The notes under the pieces: generated by a model
Seen by the model: only the letters and a program-made list of their open reading frames with translations
What the model was told of the DNA's origin: nothing
Databases searched by the model: none
Made by a program: the position numbers and the translations under genes
Source: JANXQG01 sp963780045
GTDB taxonomy: Bacteria > Planctomycetota > Planctomycetia > Pirellulales > Thermoguttaceae
Direction: 5' to 3'
NCBI GenBank assembly: GCA_963780045.1
Contig: CAVZZZ010000001.1
Coordinates: forward strand, 3,720,001 to 3,784,000
DNA: 64,000 nt
Part shown: piece after piece, positions 20,125 to 30,750 of the stretch
Numbering within the stretch: the stretch's first letter is position 1
How the letters are laid out: each line of letters opens with the position of its first letter

Positions 20125-21527
20125 ATGTCCATCGCCAAAAAAATCTCCCGCCGCCAAGCCTTAACGCGCGTCATCGGCGCCGCCGCGGCCGGCTTCGCGC
20201 TGCCGCAGTTCGTGAAAGCCCTCTCGCCGTCGCCCAATTCGCAGATCGGCGTGGGAATCATCGGTTGCGGTCGGCGGAACGGCCAATTGGCCATTGGCAA
20301 AGGGGGACAAGGCGCGCCGCCCGCCCCTGCGCGGATCATCGCCGTGGCCGATCTCAATCTCAAGCGGGCGGAAGGCTGGGCGAAGAACTACAAGTGCCAG
20401 TCCTACCAGGACTACCGGTCGGTCTTGGACCGCAAGGATGTCGAGGTCGTCGTCTATGCCACACCGGAGCACTGGCACTACCTGCCCTGCATCCACGCCT
20501 GCCAGGCCGGCAAGGACATCTACGGCGAGCAGCCCCTGAGCCACACGATCCGCGAAGGGCGGCGGATGGTCGAGGCCGTCCGCAAGTACGGCCGCGTCTT
20601 CCAGGTCGGCGAAATGCAGCGCTCGAATGCAGCCACGCGCAAGGCGGTCGAGCTGATCCGCAACGGGCGGATCGGCAAGCTGCAAAAGATCATCGGCTAC
20701 AACTATCCCAGCGCGTGGGATTGTGACTTTCCCCCACAGCCGATTCCCGAGTGGCTCGACTGGAACCGCTGGTGCGGGCAGAACGAGGTCGTGCCCTTTC
20801 ACACCGACATCTACCTCTCCCGCATTCCCTACGAGCGCGAGCCGGCCTGCTACACTTACCCCGTCGAGAAGTACGCCGTCGGCCCGGGGTGGATGTCGGT
20901 CCGTGCCTATTCGGGCGGCGAGCTGCCGAACTGGGGTTGCCACGGTCTCAGCATGGTCCATTGGGCGCTCAATATGGACGGCGCGCCCGGCTCGGCGGGT
21001 CGCGGCCCGACGGAGATTTGGGTCGATCCGCCCCAGAAGATGGAAGAGGTCGTCTACCACTTGCCGGAAAAGCGCGACCGCGGCGACGCCGCCTGCTCGC
21101 GAACGATCATTCACTACAAATACGCCAACGGCGTGGAGCTTGAATTAAGCTCGATCGACCCCAAGATCGGCAGCGGCGCGACGTTCATCGGCGAGCGGGG
21201 CCGGATCACGATTTTCCGCGAAGGCTACGAGTGCGATCCGGTGGGGCTGGACCAGGACCCGCTTCCGCCCGACGCCGTTCGCGTCTACCATAGCGACAAC
21301 CACATGGAGAACTTTTACAACTGCGTCGTCTCGGCAAGGACCCGATCATGTGCGTCGAGGCCGGGCACAGCGTGGCCACATTATGTCACCTGGGCAACAT
21401 CGCCCGGCGGCTCGGGCGGCGGCTGCAATGGGACGCCGAAAAAGAAACCTTTCCAGGCGACGACGAGGCGAACCGGCTAACCGATTGCCCGAAGCGGAAG
21501 GGGTATGAATTGCCGGAACGAGTGTAG
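20125..21527 (+). CDS. Tat-exported Gfo/Idh/MocA oxidoreductase (second), one frameshift
   Basis: About 467 residues. Tat signal SRRQALTRVIGAAAAGFALP. Rossmann motif GVGIIGCGRRNGQL, then AVADLNLKRAEGWA. The catalytic EKP motif is changed to GEQPLSHTIREGRRM, seen in a large planctomycete subfamily. The C-terminal domain includes NWGCHGLSMVHWALNMDG. The frame breaks near 21336 (one base missing); restoring it gives KDPIMCVEAGHSVATLCHLG, the usual ending of this subfamily, and a stop at 21525-21527. Substrate unknown; context suggests sugar metabolism outside the cytoplasm. Confidence 0.85.
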
Positions 21528-21544
21528 ACTGTCGGCATCCTCGC

Positions 21545-21550
21545 TATAAT
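21545..21550 (+). promoter_or_regulatory. -10 element (TATAAT) upstream of hicA
   Basis: A perfect TATAAT lies 12 bases before the hicA start, which would give an almost leaderless transcript. No good -35 hexamer lies 16-18 bases upstream, so the assignment is weak; HicB-type repressors would be expected to act here. Confidence 0.3.
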
Positions 21551-21562
21551 TGGGTGGACGTA

Positions 21563-21766
21563 ATGCCACGGAAAATCCGCGAGTTAGTTCGAGATTTGCT
21601 GGACGCTGGTTTCGAGCTTGTTCCCGGCGGAGGAAAAGGCTCGCACCGCAAGTTCACGCACGCCAAGTATTCGGGCGCTGTGACCGTCAGCGGTTCGGAC
21701 GGCGATGATGCAAAGAGGTATCAAGAGAAACAGGTGAAACGGGCTGTTGAGGAGATCGAGAAATGA
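21563..21766 (+). CDS. hicA: HicA-type mRNA interferase toxin
   Basis: Small toxin of 67 residues with a double-stranded RNA-binding fold that cleaves mRNA when unopposed. It shows the family pattern IRELVRDLLDAGFELVPGGG followed by KGSHRKFTH, where the His is the catalytic residue, then an ending QVKRAVEEIEK. Start taken at ATG 21563 (MPRKIREL); an in-frame GTG lies three codons upstream. Its TGA overlaps the ATG of hicB, giving tight coupling in the usual toxin-first order. Confidence 0.88.
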   Translation: MPRKIRELVRDLLDAGFELVPGGGKGSHRKFTHAKYSGAVTVSGSDGDDAKRYQEKQVKRAVEEIEK

Positions 21767-21984
21767 GGCCAATCGACGAATATCATCGATGGGTAGAGTG
21801 GAGCGACGAGGATCAGGTCTACATCGGCAAATGCCCTGACCTGATCACTGGGATTCACGGCGATGACCCGGTAAAGGTATATCAGGAACTTGGCGAGATC
21901 GTTCAAGAAGTCATCGACGACTTTCGACGGACCGGTCGCGAACTGCCCGCTCCGCGAACGCGGCCAATGATGGAAGTCTGCTAG
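21763..21984 (+). CDS. hicB: HicB-type antitoxin (short form)
   Basis: Antitoxin partner of hicA, 73 residues, starting four bases inside the toxin gene. The partial RNase H-like fold of HicB is seen in YHRWVEWSDEDQVYIGKCPD, ITGIHGDDP and VYQELGEIVQEVIDDF. No separate DNA-binding domain is visible after the fold; the protein ends with a basic tail RTRPMMEVC. It neutralises HicA by direct binding; autoregulation may be weaker than in forms with a full HTH or RHH domain. Confidence 0.85.
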   Translation: MRPIDEYHRWVEWSDEDQVYIGKCPDLITGIHGDDPVKVYQELGEIVQEVIDDFRRTGRELPAPRTRPMMEVC

Positions 21985-21990
21985 GCCGGC

Positions 21991-22374
21991 ATGAATACGA
22001 CAAGACCACCACGCCATTATCCGGAATGGAGCGAGCAACAGTGCGACCGCCAAGAGGATGCAGCGGACCTCTTCGGGTACTACCTTATTATGCATTGCCG
22101 GGACGAGGCAATGGCCACTTTGCAAGAAGGCATGCCGTCGGAGTTGAAAGCCGCGGTCGAGCGGGCTGTGGACGTCGCGCTCCACAATGTTTGCGACATG
22201 CTAGAAGGTTTTTGGATTCTACCGGCGGGGCCGAACCACACGATTTCATTGGACTTAAGCGTCCAATTTCGCGACGCACAACACCAGGCGATTGAAGCAC
22301 AGCAAGTCTCGCCGTGCATTCTTGACCTGCCAATCGTCTACTGGAAGTGGGCCAAGGATCGTGAGTTCAGATAA
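21991..22374 (+). CDS. Hypothetical protein in the hicAB operon (127 aa)
   Basis: Starts six bases after the hicB stop, so it is probably the third gene of the same transcript. Soluble, mixed alpha/beta sequence with an acidic first half (PEWSEQQCDRQEDAADLFGY), a helical middle (ELKAAVERAVDVALHNVCDM) and a C-terminal part with FWILPAGPNHTISLDLSVQF. I do not recognise a family. Its placement suggests a role linked to the toxin-antitoxin pair, but this rests on position alone. Confidence 0.6.
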   Translation: MNTTRPPRHYPEWSEQQCDRQEDAADLFGYYLIMHCRDEAMATLQEGMPSELKAAVERAVDVALHNVCDMLEGFWILPAGPNHTISLDLSVQFRDAQHQAIEAQQVSPCILDLPIVYWKWAKDREFR

Positions 22375-22414
22375 AGGCAGTCGGGTCCTGAGACACAATC
22401 ACCCCTCCGGCCCG

Positions 22415-23044
22415 CTACATCTTCAGCCCCCGCAGCCACTCCTCGTAGGCGCGCCATCCTTCGGGCTCCTCGATGCCGGGCTGCTGCCGGAGGAATTCGA
22501 GGAACTTGTCCATCGGCAAAAACGCGAACGAAACGCTCCGCGATTGCTCTCGGTAATGGCCGTCGGCTTGAAGAAGCCAAACGTGGATCGTCTCGTCGTC
22601 GTAGATCCACACCTCCGGCACGCCCATGTCCGCATAGATCGCCAACTGGTCGAGCGAACTGCTGGTGATGTCGATCTCGACGGCCAGGTCGGGCGGCGGA
22701 ACAACGCTCAAATCCATCTCTTCCACGTCGCGCACGGCGGCGGCATGGGCAATATAATAAGATTCGTCGGGCTCGAGGCCGCGCTTCTTCATCTCGATTT
22801 TCAACGTGGTCGAGCCTGAGGCGACAAGCGTAGCATCCATTCTCACCGCCGCCGCCTCAATCATCCTCGCCATTCGTTTTTTGATCCGTTCGTGTCGCCA
22901 GGACACAGTCATGATTTCCAGGTCTCCGCGATCGTAGGCGAACCGCGCGCCGGGACGGCCGGAGCTGACCAGGTCCATAAAGGTGGACCAGGAGACGTTC
23001 GACAAGAGCACCCGTGTTTCCGCCGGCGGAGTTGCGATGGACAT
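22415..23044 (-). CDS. Uma2 family (DUF820) restriction-endonuclease-fold protein
   Basis: About 209 residues of the PD-(D/E)XK nuclease superfamily. Motifs: FAYDRGDLEIMTVSWRHERI (GxLxxMxPxxxxH type), PPPDLAVEIDITSSS (D-x16-ExD metal site), LAIYADMGVPEVWIYDDETI and the following YREQSRS region. Start chosen at MSIATPPAETR; longer starts up to 23134 exist. Uma2 genes are numerous in planctomycetes and cyanobacteria and their biological role is unsettled. Transcribed toward the hicAB operon (convergent). Confidence 0.85.
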   Translation of the reverse strand: MSIATPPAETRVLLSNVSWSTFMDLVSSGRPGARFAYDRGDLEIMTVSWRHERIKKRMARMIEAAAVRMDATLVASGSTTLKIEMKKRGLEPDESYYIAHAAAVRDVEEMDLSVVPPPDLAVEIDITSSSLDQLAIYADMGVPEVWIYDDETIHVWLLQADGHYREQSRSVSFAFLPMDKFLEFLRQQPGIEEPEGWRAYEEWLRGLKM

Positions 23045-23183
23045 GAGGTTCGGTCCTTGAGAATTCATCTCCATTCTACTCCGCACTCGGCGCCCTTTCA
23101 ACCCGCTTTGCCGGACTGTATATTGAAGGAACAAGGTCCATCGATTGCACTGTTACTACCGCACGCTTGAAGGATTTACACTA

Positions 23184-24437
23184 ATGAAATGGCGACTACT
23201 CGCAACGGCCGCCCTAGCCTGCTACTTCGCGGCGCTGAGCGGCCAACTGGCCGCGCAGGAAGCCACCGCGCCGTCGATCCGCTACCTTCCCCTGGACGCG
23301 CCGCCGGGCATGTCGCAAGCCGTGATCGTCGAGGGGCTACCATTGGTGTATACGCGGCAGTTTCTTCCGCTGGACGCCGAGGGCAAAATCGACGGCGAAG
23401 GTTCGGCCGACCGGCAGATTGAGCGGGTCCTATTCAATCTAAGTCTCGCGCTGAAAGCCTCCGGGTCGGGCATGGACAAGCTGGTCCGGGTCAACGTCTA
23501 TGCCTTGTCCACTGCGGTCGTCGACAGTTTCCGCGAGCACTTGAGCAAAATGCTCGGCCCATCAGTCGGTCCGGCGATCACCTCGGTGCTGACGCCGCTT
23601 GCTGATCGGAAGGCGCTGGTGGCCGTCGATGTGGTTGCCGCGGCCGCGGCTCGCAAGACGGTCCAACTTAGCCGCTCCCCGCTTATTCGTTGCCCGGCGG
23701 TGGCTGGACATGAGGGTTGCGCCGACGCAGCCGTCCTGCAGCACTGGGGCACCGCCTATCTCTCCGGCCAGCCTGACGAAGGCGGGTTGGATGCCTCGGC
23801 CGTTTCGCGGTCGATGTCCGGGCTAATGAGGACAATGGAACACCTGAGAATGTCACCGAAGGACGTCGTGCATATGAAGGTCTTTTTGCGGCCGATGACG
23901 TCCGCCGAGGAAGTCCTTAGCGAATTGCGAAAGTTCTTCCCTGGCCAACCGCTGCCGCCGGTCGTCTTCGTGGAATGGCTGGCCGCCGTGCCGGTCGAGA
24001 TCGAGATGATCGCCCAGCTTCCGTACAACGAGAATCCTAGTAGTACGGGCAAGATGGAGGAGGAGTTGAGCTATTACACACCGCCGGAAGTGCGGCCGTC
24101 GAATACGTTCAGCAAGGCGGCCCTGCTCCGCGGCGACCGGCAGATTTTTATCTCCGGACTCTACGCCCGCGTGCCCAGCCGCGGCGAGCCCCAGGCGGTT
24201 TATCTTTTCGATCAATTGCAGGAGGTTTTAAAGAAGTCCGGCAGCGACATGCGGCACCTGGTCAAGGCCACCTACTACGTCAGCGACGACGACGCCGCCC
24301 GTTGGATCGACCGCCTGCGTCCGCGCGTTTACGACCCGCTGCGTCCGCCGGCAGCGTCGAAGATCATGGTCCACGGTGTGGGGATGCCCCAGCGCACGAT
24401 GACGGTGGATATGATTGCTGTGCCGGCTGGTAAGTAA
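23184..24437 (+). CDS. Secreted protein with three RidA/YjgF-like domains
   Basis: 417 residues beginning with a Sec signal (RLLATAALACYFAALSGQLA, cleavage after AAQ). Three consecutive YjgF/RidA-like modules follow: VIVEGLPLVYTRQFLPLD with DKLVRVNVYAL; AVLQHWGTAYLSGQPDEGG with MSPKDVVHMKVFLRP; and LLRGDRQIFISGLYARVP with DMRHLVKATYYVSDDDAAR. Classical RidA proteins are single-domain cytosolic trimers that hydrolyse reactive enamine/imine products of PLP enzymes. Here the trimer may be built into one exported chain. The canonical substrate-binding Arg before the xxVKxxVxL strand is not conserved in every copy, so activity is unproven. Directly followed (19 bases) by two PLP-fold genes. Confidence 0.8.
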   Translation: MKWRLLATAALACYFAALSGQLAAQEATAPSIRYLPLDAPPGMSQAVIVEGLPLVYTRQFLPLDAEGKIDGEGSADRQIERVLFNLSLALKASGSGMDKLVRVNVYALSTAVVDSFREHLSKMLGPSVGPAITSVLTPLADRKALVAVDVVAAAAARKTVQLSRSPLIRCPAVAGHEGCADAAVLQHWGTAYLSGQPDEGGLDASAVSRSMSGLMRTMEHLRMSPKDVVHMKVFLRPMTSAEEVLSELRKFFPGQPLPPVVFVEWLAAVPVEIEMIAQLPYNENPSSTGKMEEELSYYTPPEVRPSNTFSKAALLRGDRQIFISGLYARVPSRGEPQAVYLFDQLQEVLKKSGSDMRHLVKATYYVSDDDAARWIDRLRPRVYDPLRPPAASKIMVHGVGMPQRTMTVDMIAVPAGK

Positions 24438-24456
24438 ACATTAGGAGGACATCAAA

Positions 24457-25787
24457 ATGACTCAAACGATCAACCGACGCACATTCGTGGCCGCAACCGC
24501 TGCGGCTGGAGTCGGGCTGGCTATGACGGGCACGAGTTCGGCGGCGGACAAGCCCGCCTTACTAGGAGGCACGCCGGTCCATACGGGCGGCTGGCCCGGC
24601 TGGCCGGAATGGCGCAAGGCTTGGGAGCCGCAAATCCTGGAGGTGCTGCGGAGCGGACGGTGGTATCGCGGCGACGGCGGCGGAAAGGTGCCTGAATTCG
24701 AGGCGGCCTACGCTAAGCTGCTGGCGCGAAGCGCTGCCTGGCCACGGCCAGCGGCACGACCTCGCTGATCACCGCGTTGCACGTCGTGGGCGTCGATGCA
24801 GGCGACGAGGTCATCTGCTCGCCCTTTACGTTCGTCGCCACGTACAACGCGATCCTGGCGCACAAGGCCTTGCCGGTGTTTGCCGACACCGATCCGGCCA
24901 CGCTGACCATCGATCCGGCCACGATCGAAAGCCGCATCACCGACCGCACGCGGGCGATCGTGCCAGTCCACATCTACGGCATGCCGTGCGAGATGGACGC
25001 GATCAATGCCATCGCCAAGCGGCGCGGGTTGGCTGTGGTCGAGGACGCCTGCCAGGCGTGGCTGGCCGAGTACCGCGGCCAAAAGTGCGGGACGCTGGGC
25101 GACCTGGGCTGCTTCAGTTTCCAGAACTCCAAGCACCTTCCCGCGGGCGAAGGAGGCGCCGTGACTGGCAACAGCGACGAGCTCTTGGACCGCTGCTATG
25201 CCTACCATGACTGCGGCAAGCCCGCCGGCAGCTTCCGCGGCAAAGGCTGCTTCACACCAGGCGTCAACTACCGCATGCAGCATTTCCAGGCAGCCATGCT
25301 CGTGCAGCAGATCGACAAGCTGGTCCAGGAAACAGCCGTTCGCCGCGCGAATGCCGATTACCTGATCGAGCAATTGAAGGAGATTCCCGGCATCGCCCCC
25401 GCGCGACTGCCCGAAGGCGGCCGCGCCGTATGGCATTTGTTTCCGCTTCGCTGCGACGCGCACCATTTCCACGGCCTGCCGCGGCACAAGTTCATCGCCG
25501 CGCTGAACGCCGAGGGAATTCCGGCGCACGGCGTTTACATGGAGCAGTATTTCGACGGCCTCTTGGACGAAGCGATCGCCTCGCGCGGCTTCCGGCGCTT
25601 GTGGCCGCCCGAACGGCTCAAGGCATACCGCGAGAGCTTGCATGAGCTGAACGGCAACCACAAGGTTTGCACTACAGCGATCGCCCTGCCGCAGACCGTG
25701 CTTCTGGCCGAGCGCCGCGCGATGGACCACATTATCGAAGCGATCCGTAAGGTGCAGGCGCATGCCCGGGCGCTGGCGAAAGTTTAA
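24457..25787 (+). CDS. Tat-exported DegT/DnrJ/EryC1/StrS PLP-fold enzyme (first), one frameshift
   Basis: About 443 residues, preceded by AGGAGG at 24443-24448. Twin-arginine signal NRRTFVAATAAAGVGLAMTG. The DegT core reads KPALLGGTPVHTGGWPGWP, TASGTTSLITALHVVGV, DEVICSPFTFVATYNAIL, PVHIYGMPCEMDAI, VVEDACQAW and CFSFQNSKHLPAGEGG; its Lys is the PLP Schiff-base residue, so catalysis is possible. One base is missing near 24728. Normally these sugar aminotransferases are cytosolic; a Tat signal means a folded, cofactor-loaded enzyme would be exported. Four bases before the next DegT gene. Confidence 0.85.
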
Positions 25788-25790
25788 ACC

Positions 25791-27124
25791 ATGACTGATT
25801 CAAATCCCCTTTCCCGCCGCCAGTTCGTCGCCGCGGCGTCGGCCGGCTTAGTGCTGGCGGATGCCGCCGATGCCGCTCAAGAAAAGCTCGAAGCGGCTGA
25901 GTCGGCCACCAAACTCGCCATCGACGGCGGCGAGAAGGCCGTGAAGACGCCGCCGGCCCACGCACCGCGGTGGGGCGAGCCGGAGCGCCGCCAACTCGAT
26001 GCGATGCTGCGGCAGAACTCGCTCTTCTACTGGCAAGGGCCGCAGACGCGCCTTTTGACCGAGCGCTTTCAGACCATCTGCCCCTTGAAATACGTGCAGA
26101 CCTGCTCGTCGGGCACAGCGGCGCTGCACATCGCGGTAGGAGCTGCCGGCATTGGTCTTGGCGACGAGGTTATCACATCGCCCGTCACCGATATTGGCAG
26201 CGTGATCGGTGTGCTCTACCAGCAGGGCGTACCCGTCTTCGCCGACCTCGGTCGCGGCACCTACAACCTCGCCGTGGAAGACGTAAAACGCCGTATCACG
26301 CCGCGGACCAAGGCGATAATCGCCGTCCACTTGACGGGCAATCCCTGCGACCTTTACGCCCTGAAGGAACTGGCCGATGAGCACAAACTGGTCCTGATCG
26401 AGGACTGCGCCCAGGCATGGGCGCGCGGTATCGCGGCCGGCCGATAGGCAGCGTGGGGCACATCGCCTGCTTCTCGCTGCAAGACTCAAAACACATCACC
26501 TGCGGCGACGGCGGCGTGGTGGCCAGCAGCGACGAGCGCTTCGGCCGGCTGTTGCAGCGTTTCGGCGACAAGGGGGGCGACCGGCACAATTGGGGCGGCG
26601 TGCCGGTCTTCGCCACGAACTACCGCATGAGCGAGCCGCAAGCCGCCGTCGCCGCCGCACAATTGCCGCGGCTGGAGTCAATCGCCTCGCGCCGCGCCCT
26701 GCTGGGCAACCTGCTCACTGAGAGGATCGGCAAGCTGCCCGGCATCATCCCGCACCAAGTACATGCCGAGGACCGCGCGGTCTACTGGTTCTACATGTTC
26801 CGCATCGAGCACCACAAGTTCCGCTGCGGCCGGGCGGAATTCGTACGGGCGCTTGTGGCCGAAGGTGCGCCGGCGATCGGCGGCTATATAAAAGTCCCGC
26901 TTTACCGCGAGCCGGTCTTCCAGCAACACGGATTCTTCGCCGGGCGGTGGCCTGTGAGGGAAATGGGGCTGACGAACATGGACTTTACCCGGCACAAGTG
27001 TCCCGAGGCCGAGGACATCCTGGCCACGGGTATTCGCGTGATGCTCAACGAGAACATGACTGAAGAGTACGTCCTCAGCGTGGCCGCGGCGATCGAGAAG
27101 GTCGCCAGGCATTATGTGTCGTGA
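25791..27124 (+). CDS. Tat-exported DegT/DnrJ/EryC1/StrS PLP-fold enzyme (second), one frameshift
   Basis: Paralogue of the preceding gene, about 444 residues. The signal has the twin Arg in SRRQFVAAASAGLVLADAAD. Core motifs: TCSSGTAALHIAVGAAGIG, DEVITSPVTDIGSVIGVLYQ, IAVHLTGNPCDLYAL, LIEDCAQAW and CFSLQDSKHITCGDGG with the PLP Lys. One base is missing near 26425; restored sequence reads GARYRGRPIGSVG. Ends with an ordinary DegT C-terminus (ILATGIRVMLNENMTEEYVL). The two genes probably form a hetero- or homodimeric pair acting outside the cytoplasm on amino sugars or amines. Confidence 0.85.
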
Positions 27125-27140
27125 AAGGAGGACGCAAAAG

Positions 27141-27682
27141 ATGGCGGCGTGGCAACGGCGATTGATTGGGCTGGGTTTGCCGTGCCTCCTGTGCTGGATG
27201 CTGGACGTCAGTCTTACGCTTCACGGGCAGCCGGCGGAGTACTGGGCCGGCGACTACACCCGCACGACCGAGGGTGGCCCGTTCTTTCGCCGGTTGTATT
27301 CCACGCACCCCTCGGCCGGAGTCGGAGGGCAACTCCTCGCCATCGGCCTTGTCGCCATCCTGCTGGTGATAGTTCCGGAAGTCCTTGCCGTGGTGGTTGC
27401 CATCGCGTCGGTTACTGCCAACACGTACGGCGCGACGACCTGGATCACCGCGGCCCTGGTCTCTGCGCGGCATGGGGGCAGCCTACGCTCGTGGGCTGGT
27501 ATCAGGCCTCCGCCGGAATGTTCCTGGCGGCCTCGGTGGTGATCGGCGTCGGCGTCCATTGGGTCGTTCGGTCAAGCGCGGATGGCCGCCATGAAGCGAC
27601 GCGACTTGCCGGGTGGCGGCGGTGGACGGTCGTTTCCGTGATCGTCGTCGCCATCGCCGCGATGGTGTTCGTGCCGTGGTAG
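27141..27682 (+). CDS. Small membrane protein of unknown function, frameshifted
   Basis: About 180 residues, start preceded by AAAGGAGG nine bases upstream. Hydrophobic segments: LIGLGLPCLLCWMLDVSLTL, LLAIGLVAILLVIVPEVLAV, then after a frame change near 27478 ASAGMFLAASVVIGVGVHWV and TVVSVIVVAIAAMVFVPW, giving four or five predicted helices. A conserved-looking soluble loop contains GDYTRTTEGGPFFRRLYSTH. No family recognised. Same strand as, and 16 bases after, the second DegT gene, so likely in the same operon. Confidence 0.6.
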
Positions 27683-27687
27683 GCCCG

Positions 27688-29158
27688 TCAAGGCCGATCA
27701 GGCTTGATTGCGTCTACGATCACTTTCCGGCACGCTCCAATCACCGTCTCTTCCACGTCCTCTGCAAACGGGCCGGGCAGGCCGTAGTAGATCATGCTTT
27801 CACGCGGTTCGTAGCCGCCGCCGCGCAGCACGGCAAGCGACGGGATGTAACAACAGACCTCATTGGAGTAGCCCATCACAATCAGGTTCTCCTTGGGAAA
27901 CTCGCGCTTCAATCGCAGGCCGTACTCCACGGTGACTTCGTCCGCCAGAGCGAGAAGCGTCAGGTCGTCGCCAAAACGCACCGCTTGCACGGGGTAGGCC
28001 AGCGAGCGAATCGGGCGGCCGGCGTCATAGGCGGCCAGCATGAGCCGCGCTCGGCGCCGTTTGAACTTGTCAGTGCCGGCCGCCTCCTTGACGAAGTTGT
28101 CGCGGTCGTGCGGCGCGAACTTCAGCTCCTTCACCGTGTAAGCCGTGCGGATGGGACCGCGGACGGGGCGAAGCTCGTCGCCCAACACGCGGCGGACCTC
28201 GTCGGCCAGCGCCTTGCCGTGCTGCCGGGTCAGCTCGATCGTGCCCCGCGGCTGCGGGTTCTGGTCTCCGCCACAGAGCATGGCAAACATGGCCGTTGTG
28301 CCCGGAAGTTGTTTTTCCAGCTCCTCCGCAGCGAAACCGGCGTAGTCGCCGCTGATCCGATAATTGTCGGCGCCAAGCGTTGTGTTGTGGCAAGCGTAGG
28401 CGAAGAGCACCGCGCAGTTTGCCTTCGGGCGATACGATCTTAAGCACCGGAACGTCGTGATCGACCGGCCCGGCGGGGTTGACGCCGAGCCGCGTACCAC
28501 CGTCGGCCGGCTGACGGCGATTGATGGCGAATCCGACGCTGCCGTGCCCTGCCGATACACGCGCCAGCCGCGCGATCGGCCATCGCCGCGTCAACGGCCC
28601 GGACGATGTCGTCGGCAAGCCGCTTAGCGTATTGCAGCACGCGTTCCTTTTCAGGGGGCGAAAAGAAGAACATCGCGCTCAAGTTCGGCCAGACTACCGG
28701 GCCGGAGTGAGTGTGCGAGGCGTTCAGCACGATTTGCGAGCGCTGCAGTCCATGCTTCGCCTTCAGCCGCCGTGCGATGTCCTCGGAAAGCTCGCGCGGC
28801 AGGCCGACCAAATCGGTCGTGACCAGCACGACGCGCCCGCCTGAGTCGTCTTCGATCACAATCGCCTTTGCCCAGAGCTTTTGGATAACGCCGTCTGAAG
28901 GATGCTTCCGCGCGGCGTAGCCGGAGAGCCAGATTGGCCCGCTGGGCGTGATGTCGGCGCGGCCGACACCGACGCGAAGTTCCATAGCGCTTGCTATTGG
29001 GTCCACGCCGGCGACCGAGGACGCGCCAAAGGCCGCCAAGGCGAGGAGAAAAGGAGAAAGCGGGAGGGGGAGAGGGGGAGACAGGGGGAAAGAGCGAAGA
29101 GGAGCCCATCTGCCCTCCCTTTCTCCCTTTCTCCCCTTCTGGCGTTTTTTTCTTGTAT

Positions 29159-29162
<4 letters not shown>
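27688..29162 (-). CDS. Neutral/alkaline ceramidase-like hydrolase (first), two frameshifts
   Basis: Neutral ceramidase N-terminal domain family: zinc amidases that hydrolyse N-acyl amide bonds. Motifs VGVGRADITPSGPIWLSGYA, VLVTTDLVGLP, LNASHTHSGPVVWPN (zinc His cluster and catalytic region), FAYACHNTTLGADNY, and EVCCYIPSLAVLRGGGYEP. Frame changes near 28580 and 28430 connect three overlapping pieces. The start at 29162 is supported by the overlap with the stop of the upstream gene (ATGA). The first 50 residues are unusual (RKKRQKGRKGEREGRW then Pro/Leu-rich) and are encoded by a purine/pyrimidine repeat, so an inner Met (MELRVGVGRADI) may be functional. Lipid or other amide substrate unknown. 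Confidence 0.78.
29041..29145. repeat. Purine/pyrimidine hairpin repeat (GGGAGAAA type)
   Basis: A purine tract on the + strand (29044-29105, units of ggagaaag and gggag) is followed by a pyrimidine tract (29112-29140, ctttctccctttctcccc) able to pair with it. It covers the coding start of the downstream ceramidase-like gene. A closely similar element lies at 62131-62228 and a related one at 60233-60333. Confidence 0.6.
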
Positions 29163-30520
<1,358 letters not shown>

Positions 30521-30714
30521 CGGAGTTCCTACTTTCCTAAAGTTATCCTTGTCGCGACCGTTTCCGATTTTCCGATCGAGACCCATTATGGCCATTATAA
30601 CTCGTGAATGCACCAACTTGCTCGTGGCGCGGCTACCAGCCTTTTTCGGTACAACCTGCGCCGAAGGTCTCATCTCGTCCACTTCTCTAGGCACCATCAT
30701 GCGCGGCTATCGAG

Positions 30715-30743
30715 TTGATTTACCACTGTACTTGGGGTAGAAT
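30715..30743 (+). promoter_or_regulatory. Sigma-70-type promoter, possible leaderless start
   Basis: TTGATT (30715-30720), 17-base spacer, TAGAAT (30738-30743). The ATG of the next gene is at 30751, only eight bases after the -10, so transcription would begin at or next to the start codon. No Shine-Dalgarno sequence is seen there. Confidence 0.5.
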
Positions 30744-30750
30744 CGCCGCG

